From CAIZGX01 sp044239865 (GTDB taxonomy: Bacteria; Bacteroidota; Bacteroidia; Flavobacteriales_D; Sanyastnellaceae): 64,000 bases of DNA. Made by a program: the position numbers and the translations under genes. Below are positions 15,822 through 25,628 of the stretch, piece after piece. The stretch covers positions 1-64,000 of the forward strand of contig JBIIAO010000001.1 of the NCBI GenBank assembly GCA_044239865.1. The letters run 5' to 3'. Below the pieces are notes generated by a model, which was given only the letters and a program-made list of their open reading frames with translations, searched no databases and was not told the origin of the DNA. The stretch's first letter is position 1. Every line of letters starts with the position of its first letter.

Positions 15822-17759
15822 ATGTCTACTCAACACAAACTTTCTACCGCAGGATTACTTGTTACACTCGGTATCATCTACGGTGACATTGGAACCTCTC
15901 CACTTTATGTAATGAAGTCGATTGTTGGTGATAAGCCCATTACTGAAATGCTTATTTACGGGGGTATTTCTTGTGTTTTTTGGACGTTGACGATTCAGAC
16001 CACCATTAAGTATATCTGGATGACCCTTCGCGCCGATAACAAAGGTGAAGGCGGAATATTTTCGTTGTTTAGCTTGGTGAAGAGAAGAGGGAAGTGGCTG
16101 TTTTGGCCTGCAATGATAGGGGCAGCAACTTTGTTGTGTGATGGAATTATTACTCCACCGATTTCAGTAGCATCTGCTGTAGAAGGATTAAAAGTTTTTG
16201 ATGAAGGAATTCCGGTGATGCCTATTGTATTGGCCATCATTACGGGTTTGTTTATGATTCAGCGTTACGGAACAAAATTGGTAGGTGTGGCTTTCGGTCC
16301 GATTATGCTTGTTTGGTTTTCCATGCTTGCGGTTTTGGGAGTGTACAATGCGATGCTTCACCCTGAAATTTTCAACGCCTTGAATCCGAAATACGCCTAT
16401 GATTTATTGGCGAATTATCCGAAGGGATTTTGGTTGTTAGGAGCGGTCTTCCTTTGCACGACAGGTGCTGAAGCACTCTACAGCGATTTGGGTCATTGTG
16501 GCCGAGCGAACATTCGGGTGACCTGGATTTTTGTGAAGACAGCTTTGGTGTTGAACTACATGGGGCAAGGTGCATGGCTTATGCAACAAACAGAGCTTAC
16601 AGGAAGAAATCCGTTTTTTGAACTTATGCCCGAGTGGTTTTTACTTCCGGGAATTATAGTAGCAACATTAGCAGCTGTTATTGCTAGTCAGGCGTTAATC
16701 TCAGGTTCGTTCACCCTCATTGGAGAGGCTATCAACTTAAACTTCTGGCCACGTGTGGCCATAAAATTTCCAACGGAGACGAAAGGTCAATTGTACATTC
16801 CTAGTGTGAACTGGTTGCTGTGGGCCGGTTGTATTGGTGTAATGCTTTACTTCAAAGAGTCGGCGCACATGGAAGCGGCATACGGACTGTTCATTACTGT
16901 TGCCATGCTTATGACAACGTTGTTGTTGTCTTACTATTTGATTTATCATCGCCATTGGCCGTTCATCTTGGTTGCAGGAATTGCATCGCTATTTTTCGCT
17001 GTTGAGGCTTCGTTCTTTATTGCCAATTCAGTAAAACTGAAAGAAGCTTGGATGATGCTGATTGTTTACGCAGGAATTCTCATGGTGATGTATGTAACTA
17101 TTCGCTACCGTAAATTCAGCAATGAACGAATTGGTTTTATTTCTCTAGATCCATATATAGATACGCTTAGAAAACTTTCAGTAGACGTGAGTGTTCCAAA
17201 ATATTCTACGCATTTGGTTTACATGACCAAGGCGAGTTTTACGGATCAAGTAGAAAAATTGGTGATGGATTCTATCTTAGAAGGAACACCTAAGAGAGCT
17301 GATGTGTATTGGTTTCTGCACGTAGATCGCACCAATGAGCCCTATACCATGGAATATGAAGCGCAAGAGCTCGTAGACGATTTGGTTATAAAAGTGAATA
17401 TTAAATTGGGCTTCCGTGTTCAAGCGAAAGTGCACAATTACTTCTGTTTTATTCTTCAAGATTTAGCCACGAAGAATCACTTCAACCGCATTCAAAAACC
17501 AGAGCCTTACGGTTCCTATAACGACAGTATTGACGTTCGTTTTGTGGTACTTCAGAAATATTTGAGTGTAGAGAATGAATTGGGAGTAAACGAGAATTTC
17601 ATTTTCGAAGCACATCAATTTCTGAAGAGTATTTCTCTTACCGATATCGATGCATGGGGTTTGGAAGAAAACAGAACCTCGGTTGAAAAAGTTTCAATGG
17701 TTGTAAAATCGGGCGAGCGCTGTTACTTGAACATGCGCGGACACAAGGCACAATCTTAG
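15822..17759 (+). CDS. kup: KUP-family potassium transporter
   Basis: A 645-residue K+ uptake permease of the Kup/HAK/KT family, which imports K+ with H+. The diagnostic GIIYGDIGTSPLYV is at residues 17-30, followed by ADNKGEGGIFSLFSL near 69. About 12 membrane segments run to residue about 430, and a soluble C-terminal domain of about 200 residues follows. It converges on the ABC-F gene with only 2 bp between the stops and no terminator between them. Confidence 0.95.
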   Translation: MSTQHKLSTAGLLVTLGIIYGDIGTSPLYVMKSIVGDKPITEMLIYGGISCVFWTLTIQTTIKYIWMTLRADNKGEGGIFSLFSLVKRRGKWLFWPAMIGAATLLCDGIITPPISVASAVEGLKVFDEGIPVMPIVLAIITGLFMIQRYGTKLVGVAFGPIMLVWFSMLAVLGVYNAMLHPEIFNALNPKYAYDLLANYPKGFWLLGAVFLCTTGAEALYSDLGHCGRANIRVTWIFVKTALVLNYMGQGAWLMQQTELTGRNPFFELMPEWFLLPGIIVATLAAVIASQALISGSFTLIGEAINLNFWPRVAIKFPTETKGQLYIPSVNWLLWAGCIGVMLYFKESAHMEAAYGLFITVAMLMTTLLLSYYLIYHRHWPFILVAGIASLFFAVEASFFIANSVKLKEAWMMLIVYAGILMVMYVTIRYRKFSNERIGFISLDPYIDTLRKLSVDVSVPKYSTHLVYMTKASFTDQVEKLVMDSILEGTPKRADVYWFLHVDRTNEPYTMEYEAQELVDDLVIKVNIKLGFRVQAKVHNYFCFILQDLATKNHFNRIQKPEPYGSYNDSIDVRFVVLQKYLSVENELGVNENFIFEAHQFLKSISLTDIDAWGLEENRTSVEKVSMVVKSGERCYLNMRGHKAQS

Positions 17760-17761
17760 AT

Positions 17762-19627
17762 TTACATCATCTCGGAAAGCTCTAACCAGCGCATGGTTCC
17801 GTTGTCTATTTGATTAGATAAGGCACCCAATTCCAACGCTGTTTTTTCCATCTGAATGTGATCAGTGGCTTTTAAAAGCTCGGCTTCAAGCTGAGCTTTT
17901 TTCTCTTCCCACAAGGGCAAATTCTTTTCGAGTGTTTCGAATTCGTGCTTCTCTTTGAACGAAATTTTTCCAGCAGGTTTTTTCTTTACTTCTTTGATGG
18001 AAGGGGCTGGCTCTTCTTGCTTCTTTGCTTCGGCAAGGCTTTCTCGCTTGGCTGAAGCTTCGCTCAACACGGCTCGGAAATCGAGCGTGCTGCCTAACAA
18101 ATCATGCACGTTTCCTTTTCCATCTAAAAGAAATAAATGATCGACCAATTTGTCTAAGAAATATCTGTCGTGACTTACAATGACTAGGCAGCCAGGGAAA
18201 TTCAACAAGTAATCTTCAAGCGCCGAAAGTGTGAATACGTCTAAGTCGTTCGTAGGCTCATCGAGAATTAAGAAATTCGGATTCTTCATTAAAACAAGTA
18301 GCAACTGCAAGCGCTTGCGTTCGCCACCGCTCAGTTGATCAATGCGGTTGAAGTGCATGTGCTTAGGGAACAAAAATTTCTCGAGCATCTGCGATGCGCT
18401 AATGGTTTTGCCTTTTGCAAGTGGAATGTAATCTGCAACATCGCGAATACACTCTATTAGGCGCTGCTCTGGTATTAAGTGAGAAGAAGACTGCTCGTAA
18501 AATCCGAACACCACTGTTTCTCCGTTTACAATCTTTCCACCATCGGGTTCCATGCGCTTGGTCATGAGGTTCAGGAAAGTAGATTTTCCACAACCGTTTC
18601 TTCCAATGATACCAATGCGTTCGTTCGATTTGAAGACGTAGTCGAATCCGTCCATGACTGTTGAATCGCCCATAGACTTCGTTGCCTTAATGAACTCAAC
18701 CACCTTCGAACCCATGCGGGTAATGTTAATTTCAAGATCCAATTCTCCGTCTTCTGGCTTGCGTTTCAATTTGTCTTTCAACTCTTCGAACGAGTCCATA
18801 CGACTTTTGCTTTTTGTTCCGCGGGCACGTGGCATGCGGCTCGCCCATTCGGCTTCGCGACGGAAGGTGTTTAAATTTTTATCGCGTGAAGCCGATTCAA
18901 GCTGCTCACGCTCTGCTTTCTTTTCAAGATAATAAGAAAAGTTTCCTTTGTATTTGTATAGCTCTCCGTTTTCCAACTCGAGAATTTCATTCGTAATGTT
19001 TTCCAAGAAATAACGATCGTGCGTTACCATGAACAAGGTCATGCGTGCCTTCGTTAAATATTCTTCCAACCACTCAATCATATCTAAATCCAAGTGGTTG
19101 GTAGGCTCATCTAAAATTAAGAAGTCTGCTTCTTCCAACAGCACACGAGCCAGTGCAATACGTCGGCGCTGACCACCGCTCATGTTTCCCATTTGCTGGT
19201 TAAGGTCAATGATGTTAAGTGCACCAAGAATTTGTTTCGCCTTCGCGTCGTAGTCCCACGCGTCAGAGTGCTCCATCATGTCGTGCGCTTCTTGCAATCC
19301 GTCTCCTGTTGCAATAGCAAGGTCGTAAGCGCGAATGGCTTTGGTCATGATGTTGTCTGCAGCGAAGAGGAAATCAATAGCGGTTCCGTTTGCATCGAAT
19401 GCTTCGTCTTGAAGCAAGATGGCCCATTTAATTTCTTTGTTGAATGTAATTCGGCCTGCATCGGGTTCGTCCTTTCCCGCTAACATGTGCAGCAGCGTTG
19501 ACTTGCCTGTTCCGTTCTTCGCAACTAACGCAACTTTTTGTCCCTCTTCAATACCGAAAGAAAGGTCTGTAAACAATTCACGAATACCGAAGGCCTTCGA
19601 CACATTTTCAACTGATAATACATTCAT
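17762..19627 (-). CDS. ABC-F family ATPase
   Basis: A 621-residue protein with two ABC ATPase domains and no membrane segments, the layout of ABC-F translation factors (EttA/Uup/YdiF group). Walker A motifs are GTGKST near residue 38 and GRNGCGKST near 345, signatures are MSGGQRRR and LSGGERKR, and Walker B motifs are LILDEPTNHLDL and LILDEPTNDLDV. A C-terminal basic coiled coil (KKKPAGKISFKEKHEFETLEK) is Uup-like and may bind DNA or RNA. The start is taken at MNVLSVEN (19627), where GAACTTCG ends 4 nt upstream, rather than nine codons earlier. Confidence 0.94.
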   Translation of the reverse strand: MNVLSVENVSKAFGIRELFTDLSFGIEEGQKVALVAKNGTGKSTLLHMLAGKDEPDAGRITFNKEIKWAILLQDEAFDANGTAIDFLFAADNIMTKAIRAYDLAIATGDGLQEAHDMMEHSDAWDYDAKAKQILGALNIIDLNQQMGNMSGGQRRRIALARVLLEEADFLILDEPTNHLDLDMIEWLEEYLTKARMTLFMVTHDRYFLENITNEILELENGELYKYKGNFSYYLEKKAEREQLESASRDKNLNTFRREAEWASRMPRARGTKSKSRMDSFEELKDKLKRKPEDGELDLEINITRMGSKVVEFIKATKSMGDSTVMDGFDYVFKSNERIGIIGRNGCGKSTFLNLMTKRMEPDGGKIVNGETVVFGFYEQSSSHLIPEQRLIECIRDVADYIPLAKGKTISASQMLEKFLFPKHMHFNRIDQLSGGERKRLQLLLVLMKNPNFLILDEPTNDLDVFTLSALEDYLLNFPGCLVIVSHDRYFLDKLVDHLFLLDGKGNVHDLLGSTLDFRAVLSEASAKRESLAEAKKQEEPAPSIKEVKKKPAGKISFKEKHEFETLEKNLPLWEEKKAQLEAELLKATDHIQMEKTALELGALSNQIDNGTMRWLELSEMM

Positions 19628-19631
19628 GGCG

Positions 19632-19639
19632 CGAAGTTC
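19632..19639 (-). promoter_or_regulatory. -7-like box GAACTTCG for the ABC-F gene
   Basis: It differs from TANNTTCG at the first base and ends 4 nt before the ATG at 19627. Confidence 0.4.
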
Positions 19640-19686
19640 GTTGAATTTGTTCAATTATACCACAACACATTCTACTGCAATTGTGT

Positions 19687-19694
19687 TATTTTCG
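19687..19694 (+). promoter_or_regulatory. -7 box TATTTTCG that decides a GTG start
   Basis: It ends 4 nt (AAGA) before GTG at 19699, which is where ElaA-family proteins begin. The in-frame TTG at 19681 lies upstream of the box. Confidence 0.55.
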
Positions 19695-19698
19695 AAGA

Positions 19699-20145
19699 GT
19701 GAAATTTTATACATCTCCATTTTCTGACATTCCATCTGGAAAGTTGTATCGCATTCTTGCCTTGCGATCAGATGTTTTTGTTGTTGAGCAGAATTGCGCT
19801 TATCAAGATTTAGATGGGAAAGATGAACAAGCCATATGGGTTTGGGCTGAAGATGAGAACGGCAATGTTCATGCTACAGCGCGCTTACTTCCTGCAGGAA
19901 TTTCATACAAGGAGATTAGTATTGGTCGTGTTTGTTCTTCTCTGTCTTCTCGAGGAACTGGTCTTGGAAAGGCGCTCATGAAAGAGTGTTTGGAACAGTG
20001 TGAACAGATTTGGGGAAAGGACACCATCACGATTTCAGCCCAACAATATTTATTGAAATTTTACAATGAATTGGGATTTGTAGAAGAAGGTGAAATGTAT
20101 TTGGAAGACGATATTCCACATTTGAAAATGAAACGCAAAGCATGA
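19699..20145 (+). CDS. GNAT acetyltransferase, ElaA family
   Basis: A 148-residue acetyltransferase. The N-terminus reads (V/M)KFYTSPFSDIPSGKLYRILALRSDVFVVEQNCAYQDLDGKD, of which the part RSDVFVVEQNCAYQDLDGKD is the ElaA hallmark. The acetyl-CoA loop is RGTGLGKALM near residue 92. The substrate is unknown. The start is the GTG at 19699: family proteins begin here, and a -7 box lies 4 nt upstream. The stop overlaps the ATG of the next gene (ATGA), so the two are coupled. Confidence 0.9.
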   Translation: MKFYTSPFSDIPSGKLYRILALRSDVFVVEQNCAYQDLDGKDEQAIWVWAEDENGNVHATARLLPAGISYKEISIGRVCSSLSSRGTGLGKALMKECLEQCEQIWGKDTITISAQQYLLKFYNELGFVEEGEMYLEDDIPHLKMKRKA

Positions 20146-21377
20146 GTATTTCAATCACGAAATACAACATTCACGAGTGGTTCATGGCCATGGGTGTGTT
20201 TTGTATGAGTGTTTATTCGAAAGGAGTGACGGTGTTTTTAGCGCTTGCTTTTTTAGCCATGGTCTTTCAAATATTTTCCGGAGGAAGGAAAATTGAATGG
20301 CGAGGTTTCAATGTTTGGGCATTTATTTTGTTCGGAATTTTTTCTGCATTTCTGCTCAGTGGTTTTTGGAATGAGTGGAATCACAAAACGGCTTTGTCTG
20401 AAATTGAAACGAAAATTTCGTTCGTGGCTTTTCCACTCTTGTTTTTATTTACTTCGAATTCCATTCTTCACTCATTGAAAAGGTTTCAATGGGCTTTGGT
20501 GATTGGTTGCGTTTTCTTCGCGTTGATCTGTCATGTGCACGCAACCTACGGTTTTTTTGAAACAGGATTGTGGGAAGAGTTTGTGTATGGAAGACTGGCT
20601 TGGACGTTTCATCCGACATACTTGGGATTTTTCTATTTGCTTTCAATGGTTTTTTTAGCATCAGAATTCCTTGATTCCAAAAGTAAGCGTTACTCGAAAT
20701 TATTATGGATTGGAATTGTTTTCTTTTCCATAGAAACCGCATTCATGGCTTCTCGCGCTGGCTTCTTAGCGCTGTTTTTGTTCTATGCAATTTTTGCTTT
20801 TTATGTATTTCGAAATGGAAAAAACAGAAAAAAAGCAGTTATCGTTATAACATCTTCATTGGTTTCTTTTTTAATGCTTTTTTTTGGTTTCTCACCTATT
20901 TCTGGGCGAGCGAAAGAGGCTGTGGTAAATTCGAAGTCATTAACTGAAACGAAGAAGGAAGAGAAAGTGGCTAGCACGAGTGAACGCATTGTTAGTTGGG
21001 AAACGGCGTGGGAGTTAGCACTTGATTATCCACTGGGAGTGGGAACAGGTAATTGGAAGGCCCATTTCAAGGAGCGCTATACTTTGAAAGGAGCGAACTT
21101 TGCGGCGCAACATTCTCATCCTGCGCACAATGCCTATTTGCAGATTTTGGTGGAATGGGGTTGGATTGGATTGTGTACCTTACTAGCCTTGCTTTTCGTC
21201 GGACTTAAGCGCGCTTGGGAATTAAACGACCTGTTTTTTTTAATGTTCGTTTTAGGGGTGTCGTTTCATTTTGTTTTTGAAAGCATGTTAGAACTTCAGC
21301 AAGGTCTTGTTTTCATTGGGTTTTGGCTGTTTTTCTTGATTCATAGGAAATCGAATTCAAGGGTCTCAGAGTCCTGA
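20142..21377 (+). CDS. O-antigen ligase-like (Wzy/WaaL) membrane protein
   Basis: A 411-residue protein with about 10-11 membrane segments. A large periplasmic loop near residues 265-335 carries WETAWELALDYPLGVGTGNW and the conserved HSHPAHNAYLQILVEWGWIG. That arrangement is the Wzy_C signature of O-antigen ligases and polymerases. It would polymerise or ligate a surface glycan, or glycosylate proteins. No other polysaccharide genes are adjacent, so its substrate is open. It is translationally coupled to the ElaA-type gene. Confidence 0.85.
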   Translation: MSISITKYNIHEWFMAMGVFCMSVYSKGVTVFLALAFLAMVFQIFSGGRKIEWRGFNVWAFILFGIFSAFLLSGFWNEWNHKTALSEIETKISFVAFPLLFLFTSNSILHSLKRFQWALVIGCVFFALICHVHATYGFFETGLWEEFVYGRLAWTFHPTYLGFFYLLSMVFLASEFLDSKSKRYSKLLWIGIVFFSIETAFMASRAGFLALFLFYAIFAFYVFRNGKNRKKAVIVITSSLVSFLMLFFGFSPISGRAKEAVVNSKSLTETKKEEKVASTSERIVSWETAWELALDYPLGVGTGNWKAHFKERYTLKGANFAAQHSHPAHNAYLQILVEWGWIGLCTLLALLFVGLKRAWELNDLFFLMFVLGVSFHFVFESMLELQQGLVFIGFWLFFLIHRKSNSRVSES

Positions 21378-21411
21378 AAAATGACTATTAGGACAAGTCC
21401 TTTATTTTTCT

Positions 21412-21419
21412 TAAATTCG
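21412..21419 (+). promoter_or_regulatory. -7 box TAAATTCG
   Basis: It ends 17 nt before the ATG of the lipoyl acyltransferase gene. Confidence 0.5.
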
Positions 21420-21436
21420 TTGCGAAATTTATTAAA

Positions 21437-22744
21437 ATGGCAACAATAGAACTGAGGTTACCCAAAATGGGTGAGAGTGTCGCAGAGGCGTCTATTTTGA
21501 GTTGGTTAAAGAAGGAAGGCGACCGTGTTACCGCGGACGAGCCTTTGGTTGAAATAGCAACAGATAAAGTGAATAGTGAAGTGCCATCTCCTGAGGATGG
21601 TATACTTGTTTCTTGCCGTGTGAATGTAGGTGATACCGTACAGGTTGGACATGTCATTGCAATTATTGAAACAGGAGATGGAGCGAGTGCACCGGCGCCT
21701 GTTTCGGCTGCCGCACCTGCAATAACAGAAGTGGCAGCAGCACCAGCTTCGCCCGTGGCTGTTTCTTCAGGAACAGCTGTTGTTTCTTCTTCAGATAGAT
21801 TTTACAGTCCGTTGGTGAAGAACATTGCGAAACAAGAAAACATTTCGCAATCGGAATTAGACAGCATTTCGGGAACAGGACAAAACGGTCGAGTTACGAA
21901 GGAAGATTTGATGGGGTATATTTCCAACAGAGGAAATAATGTTGCTCCAATTCAAGCGGCTCCACCGGTGCCTGCGCCAGTTGAGAAATCAGTTGAAGCT
22001 CCTCGCGTTAAAGGTCCTACTATATCCGTTGGTCCGAACGACGAGATTATTGAAATGGATCGCATGCGCAGACTTATTGCCGATCATATGATTATGAGCA
22101 CGCAAGTTTCTCCACACGTTACGTCCTATGTAGAGGCAGATTTGACGAATGTGGTTATGTGGAGAAACAAAGTGAAGAAGCAATTCGAAGCGAATGCAAA
22201 AACGAAATTAACGTTTACTCCAATTTTTATAGAGGCAGTAGCGAAAGCTATTCGTGATTTCCCTGGTGTGAATGCAAGTGTAGATGGAAATAATATTATC
22301 ATGCGCGGCGACATTAACATTGGAATGGCTGCGGCATTGCCTTCGGGAAACTTAATTGTTCCAGTAATTAAAAATGCAGACCAGTTGAATCTAGTGGGTA
22401 TTGCGAAGAAAGTAAATGACTTGGCCGAGCGTGCTCGCGCAAATAAATTAACTCCAGATGAAATACAAGGTGGAACATATACCTTGACCAACGTTGGTTC
22501 ATTTGGAAATGTAATGGGAACGCCCATTATTAATCAGCCGCAAGTAGCTATATTAGCCGTAGGCGCAATTCGCAAGAAGCCAGCTGTTATAGAAACTCCA
22601 CAAGGAGATGCCATTGCCATTCGCCACATGATGTTTTTATCACATTCTTACGATCACCGAATAGTGGACGGCGCATTAGGAGGACGTTTTGTTCGCCGCG
22701 TTGCAGATTATTTGGAAGAATGGGATGTTAATCGTGAAATATAA
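21437..22744 (+). CDS. 2-oxo acid dehydrogenase E2 (dihydrolipoamide acyltransferase)
   Basis: A 435-residue E2 core of a 2-oxo acid dehydrogenase complex. One lipoyl domain (residues 1-80) has the lipoylation motif VEIATDKVNSEV, with the modified lysine at DKV. An Ala/Pro/Val linker follows, then the peripheral subunit-binding domain (YSPLVKNIAKQENI to GRVTKEDL, about 115-150). The catalytic domain ends with the active site LSHSYDHRIVDGALGGRFV near residue 404. DKVNSEV and the single lipoyl domain fit branched-chain (BkdB-like) E2 enzymes, but pyruvate specificity cannot be excluded. E1 and E3 genes are not in the window. Confidence 0.93.
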   Translation: MATIELRLPKMGESVAEASILSWLKKEGDRVTADEPLVEIATDKVNSEVPSPEDGILVSCRVNVGDTVQVGHVIAIIETGDGASAPAPVSAAAPAITEVAAAPASPVAVSSGTAVVSSSDRFYSPLVKNIAKQENISQSELDSISGTGQNGRVTKEDLMGYISNRGNNVAPIQAAPPVPAPVEKSVEAPRVKGPTISVGPNDEIIEMDRMRRLIADHMIMSTQVSPHVTSYVEADLTNVVMWRNKVKKQFEANAKTKLTFTPIFIEAVAKAIRDFPGVNASVDGNNIIMRGDINIGMAAALPSGNLIVPVIKNADQLNLVGIAKKVNDLAERARANKLTPDEIQGGTYTLTNVGSFGNVMGTPIINQPQVAILAVGAIRKKPAVIETPQGDAIAIRHMMFLSHSYDHRIVDGALGGRFVRRVADYLEEWDVNREI

Positions 22745-22766
22745 TTTTTGAAAAAAAAGTAAACCT

Positions 22767-24824
22767 ATGAAAACTCGTTTCTTTTCCCTTTTGATCGTCG
22801 TGTTGTCTGCTTTCAGCAGTGCGCAAGCGTCTTCTAATGTTGGTAATCCAGAATTTAATGCAGCTTTTTCAGAAGCAAATAAATTAATGGAAGAAAAATT
22901 TTGGGATCAAGCTTCAAATGAGTGGAGAAAGGTTTTGGCTATGGATGCTGAAAATATCAATGTAAATTACAAATTAGGCTACTGCTTATTGCAGACAGAG
23001 ACCAATAAGGTTGAAGCTTTGAAGTATTTGGAAAAAGCTACCTCGAAAAAATTGAATTCTGGCTATGACCCCTTCGATCCAAACGAGAAAGCCGCTCCAG
23101 TTGAGGCTCTGTTTTATTTAGCCATTGCACAACACTTGAATATGAAGTTTAGTGATTCTTCTGAAAGCTTAGAGCTCATGAAAAGTCAAATTAATAAAAA
23201 CCATAAACTGGCTGCCCAAATTGACCGAGCATTGCAAATTAACGAGTTTGCTAAACTTCTGGTTGCAGGTCCTAAGAAATACACCATTACGAATGCAGGC
23301 GCAACAATTAACGGTGTATTTGCTGATTTTGGTCCAGTACTTTCATTTGATGAAAGTAGCATGTTCTTCACAAGCAGAAGACTTAGACCGGATTCAACCA
23401 ATGCCAAAATTAAAGACTTTATAACTGACAAGTACCGTGATGATATTTACGTTTCCTTCAAAGGAAGAGACGGGAAATGGGCCCTGCCGGAATTGTTGAA
23501 TTTGAATTCGGATGATCATGATGCGACTATTTCTGTTTCTCCAGATGGAAACACGTTGTTCATTTATAAGGATAGTCTTGGCGATGGTCAAGTAATGTAT
23601 TCGACTCTTTTGGGTGAAACATGGAATGCTCCGGTGAAATTATCGTCCAATATCAATTCGAAATACTGGGAAACACATTGTACTATTTCTGCCAACGGAA
23701 ATGAATTGTATTTTGTGTCAGATCGTCCAAACGGCATTGGACAACGCGATATATATAGATGCGACAGAAATCCGAATGGTTCATGGGGAATGGCTCAAAA
23801 TCTAGGAAATGCTATCAATACAATTTATGAGGAAGATGCTCCATTTTTGAGTCCTGACGGAAAGTATTTATACTTCGCATCGAAAGGACATTCAACAATG
23901 GGTGGATTCGATCTGTTTGTAAGCGAGCGTTTGCCAGATGGAACGTGGGGAGCGCCTGAGAATATGGGTTACCCATTGAATACGGTAGATGATGATATAT
24001 TCTTCCAACCGATGGCAGACGGGAAGCGTGCTTTTTATAGCTCAAGAAGAGATGGCGGATTGGGTGATTTAGATATCTATGAAGTCTTGATGCCAGTTAA
24101 AAAAGGAGAGCAATTGGCAAGCTTGAAAGGTGTTTTCAAACCGGCTAAGGGAAATAGCTTGCCGAAGGAGGGTCTGAAAGTGGTTATTGTAAATACCAAG
24201 TCTAACGAAAAACAAGAGTCGTTGGCCAAGAATGACAATGGCGAGTTTTTAGCTGTCCTTCAACCTTGTTCTACATATTCAATAGACTATTTGAATGGCA
24301 TTGAAAAGTTGAAATCTGAATCGTTAACAGTGCCCTGCGATGGCGAGAAGCATGACTATACAAGAGAGATACAGTTATTGGCCAAGAAGGATGATATTGT
24401 ATTTAATAAAGAAGATCCAATTCAAACTAAGATCGACGCGGACAAGACTTACGCTGAATACTCACACTACTTCCTTTATGGTAAAAGTGATTTTTCCACC
24501 CAAGAAAAGGAATTTGTAGAGTTCATAGGTAACTGTCAGAAGGTTATCGATCAAAAGGCATTCGTAACGATAGTTATAGAAGGTAGTGCATCGAACGTCC
24601 CAACTGTTGAAAGTAAAACGAATACTATTCTCTCGAACGAACGTTCGGTTAATGCTCAGACGGCATTGACAAAGGCTCTTTTGAAGAATGGATATATTGA
24701 AAATGTTGACTTTAAATTTGAAAAGCCAATCAATGTAGTTCAAGGAAAGAAATTCGAAAACGATGCGTTGAAAAACAAATCGGAATACGAAAAGTATCAG
24801 TACATCAAAGTTAAGGTTCAATAA
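22767..24824 (+). CDS. TPR-PD40-OmpA-like outer-membrane protein (PorE-like)
   Basis: A 685-residue exported protein. After the signal peptide (MKTRFFSLLIVVLSAFSSAQA) come TPR-like helices (about 30-150), then PD40/WD40-like propeller blades (SPDGKYLYFAS, SANGNELYFVSDR, DIYEV; about 175-450). A small carboxypeptidase-regulatory-like beta domain (460-540) and a degenerate OmpA-like C-terminus follow. The order TPR-propeller-CRD-OmpA is that of the T9SS component PorE, so a role in anchoring the secretion apparatus to peptidoglycan is possible. The OmpA part lacks the usual GHTD motif (it reads IEGSASNVPT) but keeps LSNERS. The exonuclease gene begins 8 bp later. Confidence 0.75.
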   Translation: MKTRFFSLLIVVLSAFSSAQASSNVGNPEFNAAFSEANKLMEEKFWDQASNEWRKVLAMDAENINVNYKLGYCLLQTETNKVEALKYLEKATSKKLNSGYDPFDPNEKAAPVEALFYLAIAQHLNMKFSDSSESLELMKSQINKNHKLAAQIDRALQINEFAKLLVAGPKKYTITNAGATINGVFADFGPVLSFDESSMFFTSRRLRPDSTNAKIKDFITDKYRDDIYVSFKGRDGKWALPELLNLNSDDHDATISVSPDGNTLFIYKDSLGDGQVMYSTLLGETWNAPVKLSSNINSKYWETHCTISANGNELYFVSDRPNGIGQRDIYRCDRNPNGSWGMAQNLGNAINTIYEEDAPFLSPDGKYLYFASKGHSTMGGFDLFVSERLPDGTWGAPENMGYPLNTVDDDIFFQPMADGKRAFYSSRRDGGLGDLDIYEVLMPVKKGEQLASLKGVFKPAKGNSLPKEGLKVVIVNTKSNEKQESLAKNDNGEFLAVLQPCSTYSIDYLNGIEKLKSESLTVPCDGEKHDYTREIQLLAKKDDIVFNKEDPIQTKIDADKTYAEYSHYFLYGKSDFSTQEKEFVEFIGNCQKVIDQKAFVTIVIEGSASNVPTVESKTNTILSNERSVNAQTALTKALLKNGYIENVDFKFEKPINVVQGKKFENDALKNKSEYEKYQYIKVKVQ

Positions 24825-24832
24825 AATAATTC

Positions 24833-25624
24833 ATGCTTCACCTAAAGAGACCGTTGGTTTTTCTTGACCTGGAAACCACCGGGACCGACGTTGCGAAAGA
24901 TCGCATCGTAGAAATTGCTTTTGTAAAAGTTTTTCCGGACCAATCTCTTGAGACTATTCCAGAATTTAAAGACACCAAGTTTTTAATCAACCCAGGAATG
25001 CCTATTCCCATTGAATCTTCTTTGGTTCATGGAATATACGATGCAGATGTGAAAGGCGCTCCGCTGTTTTCAGATTGCGCTCCCATGTTGAGTGATTTCA
25101 TTGAAGGATGCGACTTGGCGGGATATAACAGCAACAAGTTCGATATTCCATTGCTTGCTGAAGAGTTCCTTCGTGTGGGTATTCCGTTTACATTGGATGG
25201 AAGAAATACAGTCGATGTGCAGATTCTTTTTCATAAACTTGAGCCAAGAAATTTATCGGCTGCTTTTAAATATTACACCGGAGGAACGTTAGAAAACGCT
25301 CACGCTGCTCTTATTGATACTCAGGCTACCTACGAAGTGTTCAAGGGTATGTATGAAAAATACAAAGACGATGAGCGAGCACTTCCAACAACCATTGAAG
25401 AGATTGAGGCATTGAGCAGTTACGGAAAGCGTGCTGACCTTATTGGTAACCTTCAATACAACGAAGAAGGCGATATGGTATTCGGATTTGGAAAACACAA
25501 AGGAGTGAAAGTAGCAGACGTACTTACGCGTGAGCCGGGCTATTTCGGTTGGATGATGAATGCCGACTTCCCGCTTTACACGAAGGAAGTCCTTCGCAAG
25601 TTCCGAAACAACATGATGGCATAA
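24833..25624 (+). CDS. 3'-5' exonuclease, DnaQ-like (DEDDh)
   Basis: A 263-residue exonuclease. ExoI motif: FLDLETTGTD (residue 10); ExoII: AGYNSNKFDIPLL near 97; ExoIII: HAALIDTQATYEVF near 155, with the DEDDh histidine. Residues 208-263 (MVFGFGKHKGVKVADVL, YFGWMMNADFPLYTKEVLRKF) match the small C-terminal domain seen in exonuclease X-like and DUF3820 proteins. It may act as a proofreading or repair nuclease. It lies between an outer-membrane protein and a glycosyltransferase, with gaps of 8 and 4 bp, so it is likely transcribed with them. Confidence 0.9.
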   Translation: MLHLKRPLVFLDLETTGTDVAKDRIVEIAFVKVFPDQSLETIPEFKDTKFLINPGMPIPIESSLVHGIYDADVKGAPLFSDCAPMLSDFIEGCDLAGYNSNKFDIPLLAEEFLRVGIPFTLDGRNTVDVQILFHKLEPRNLSAAFKYYTGGTLENAHAALIDTQATYEVFKGMYEKYKDDERALPTTIEEIEALSSYGKRADLIGNLQYNEEGDMVFGFGKHKGVKVADVLTREPGYFGWMMNADFPLYTKEVLRKFRNNMMA

Positions 25625-25628
25625 AGCT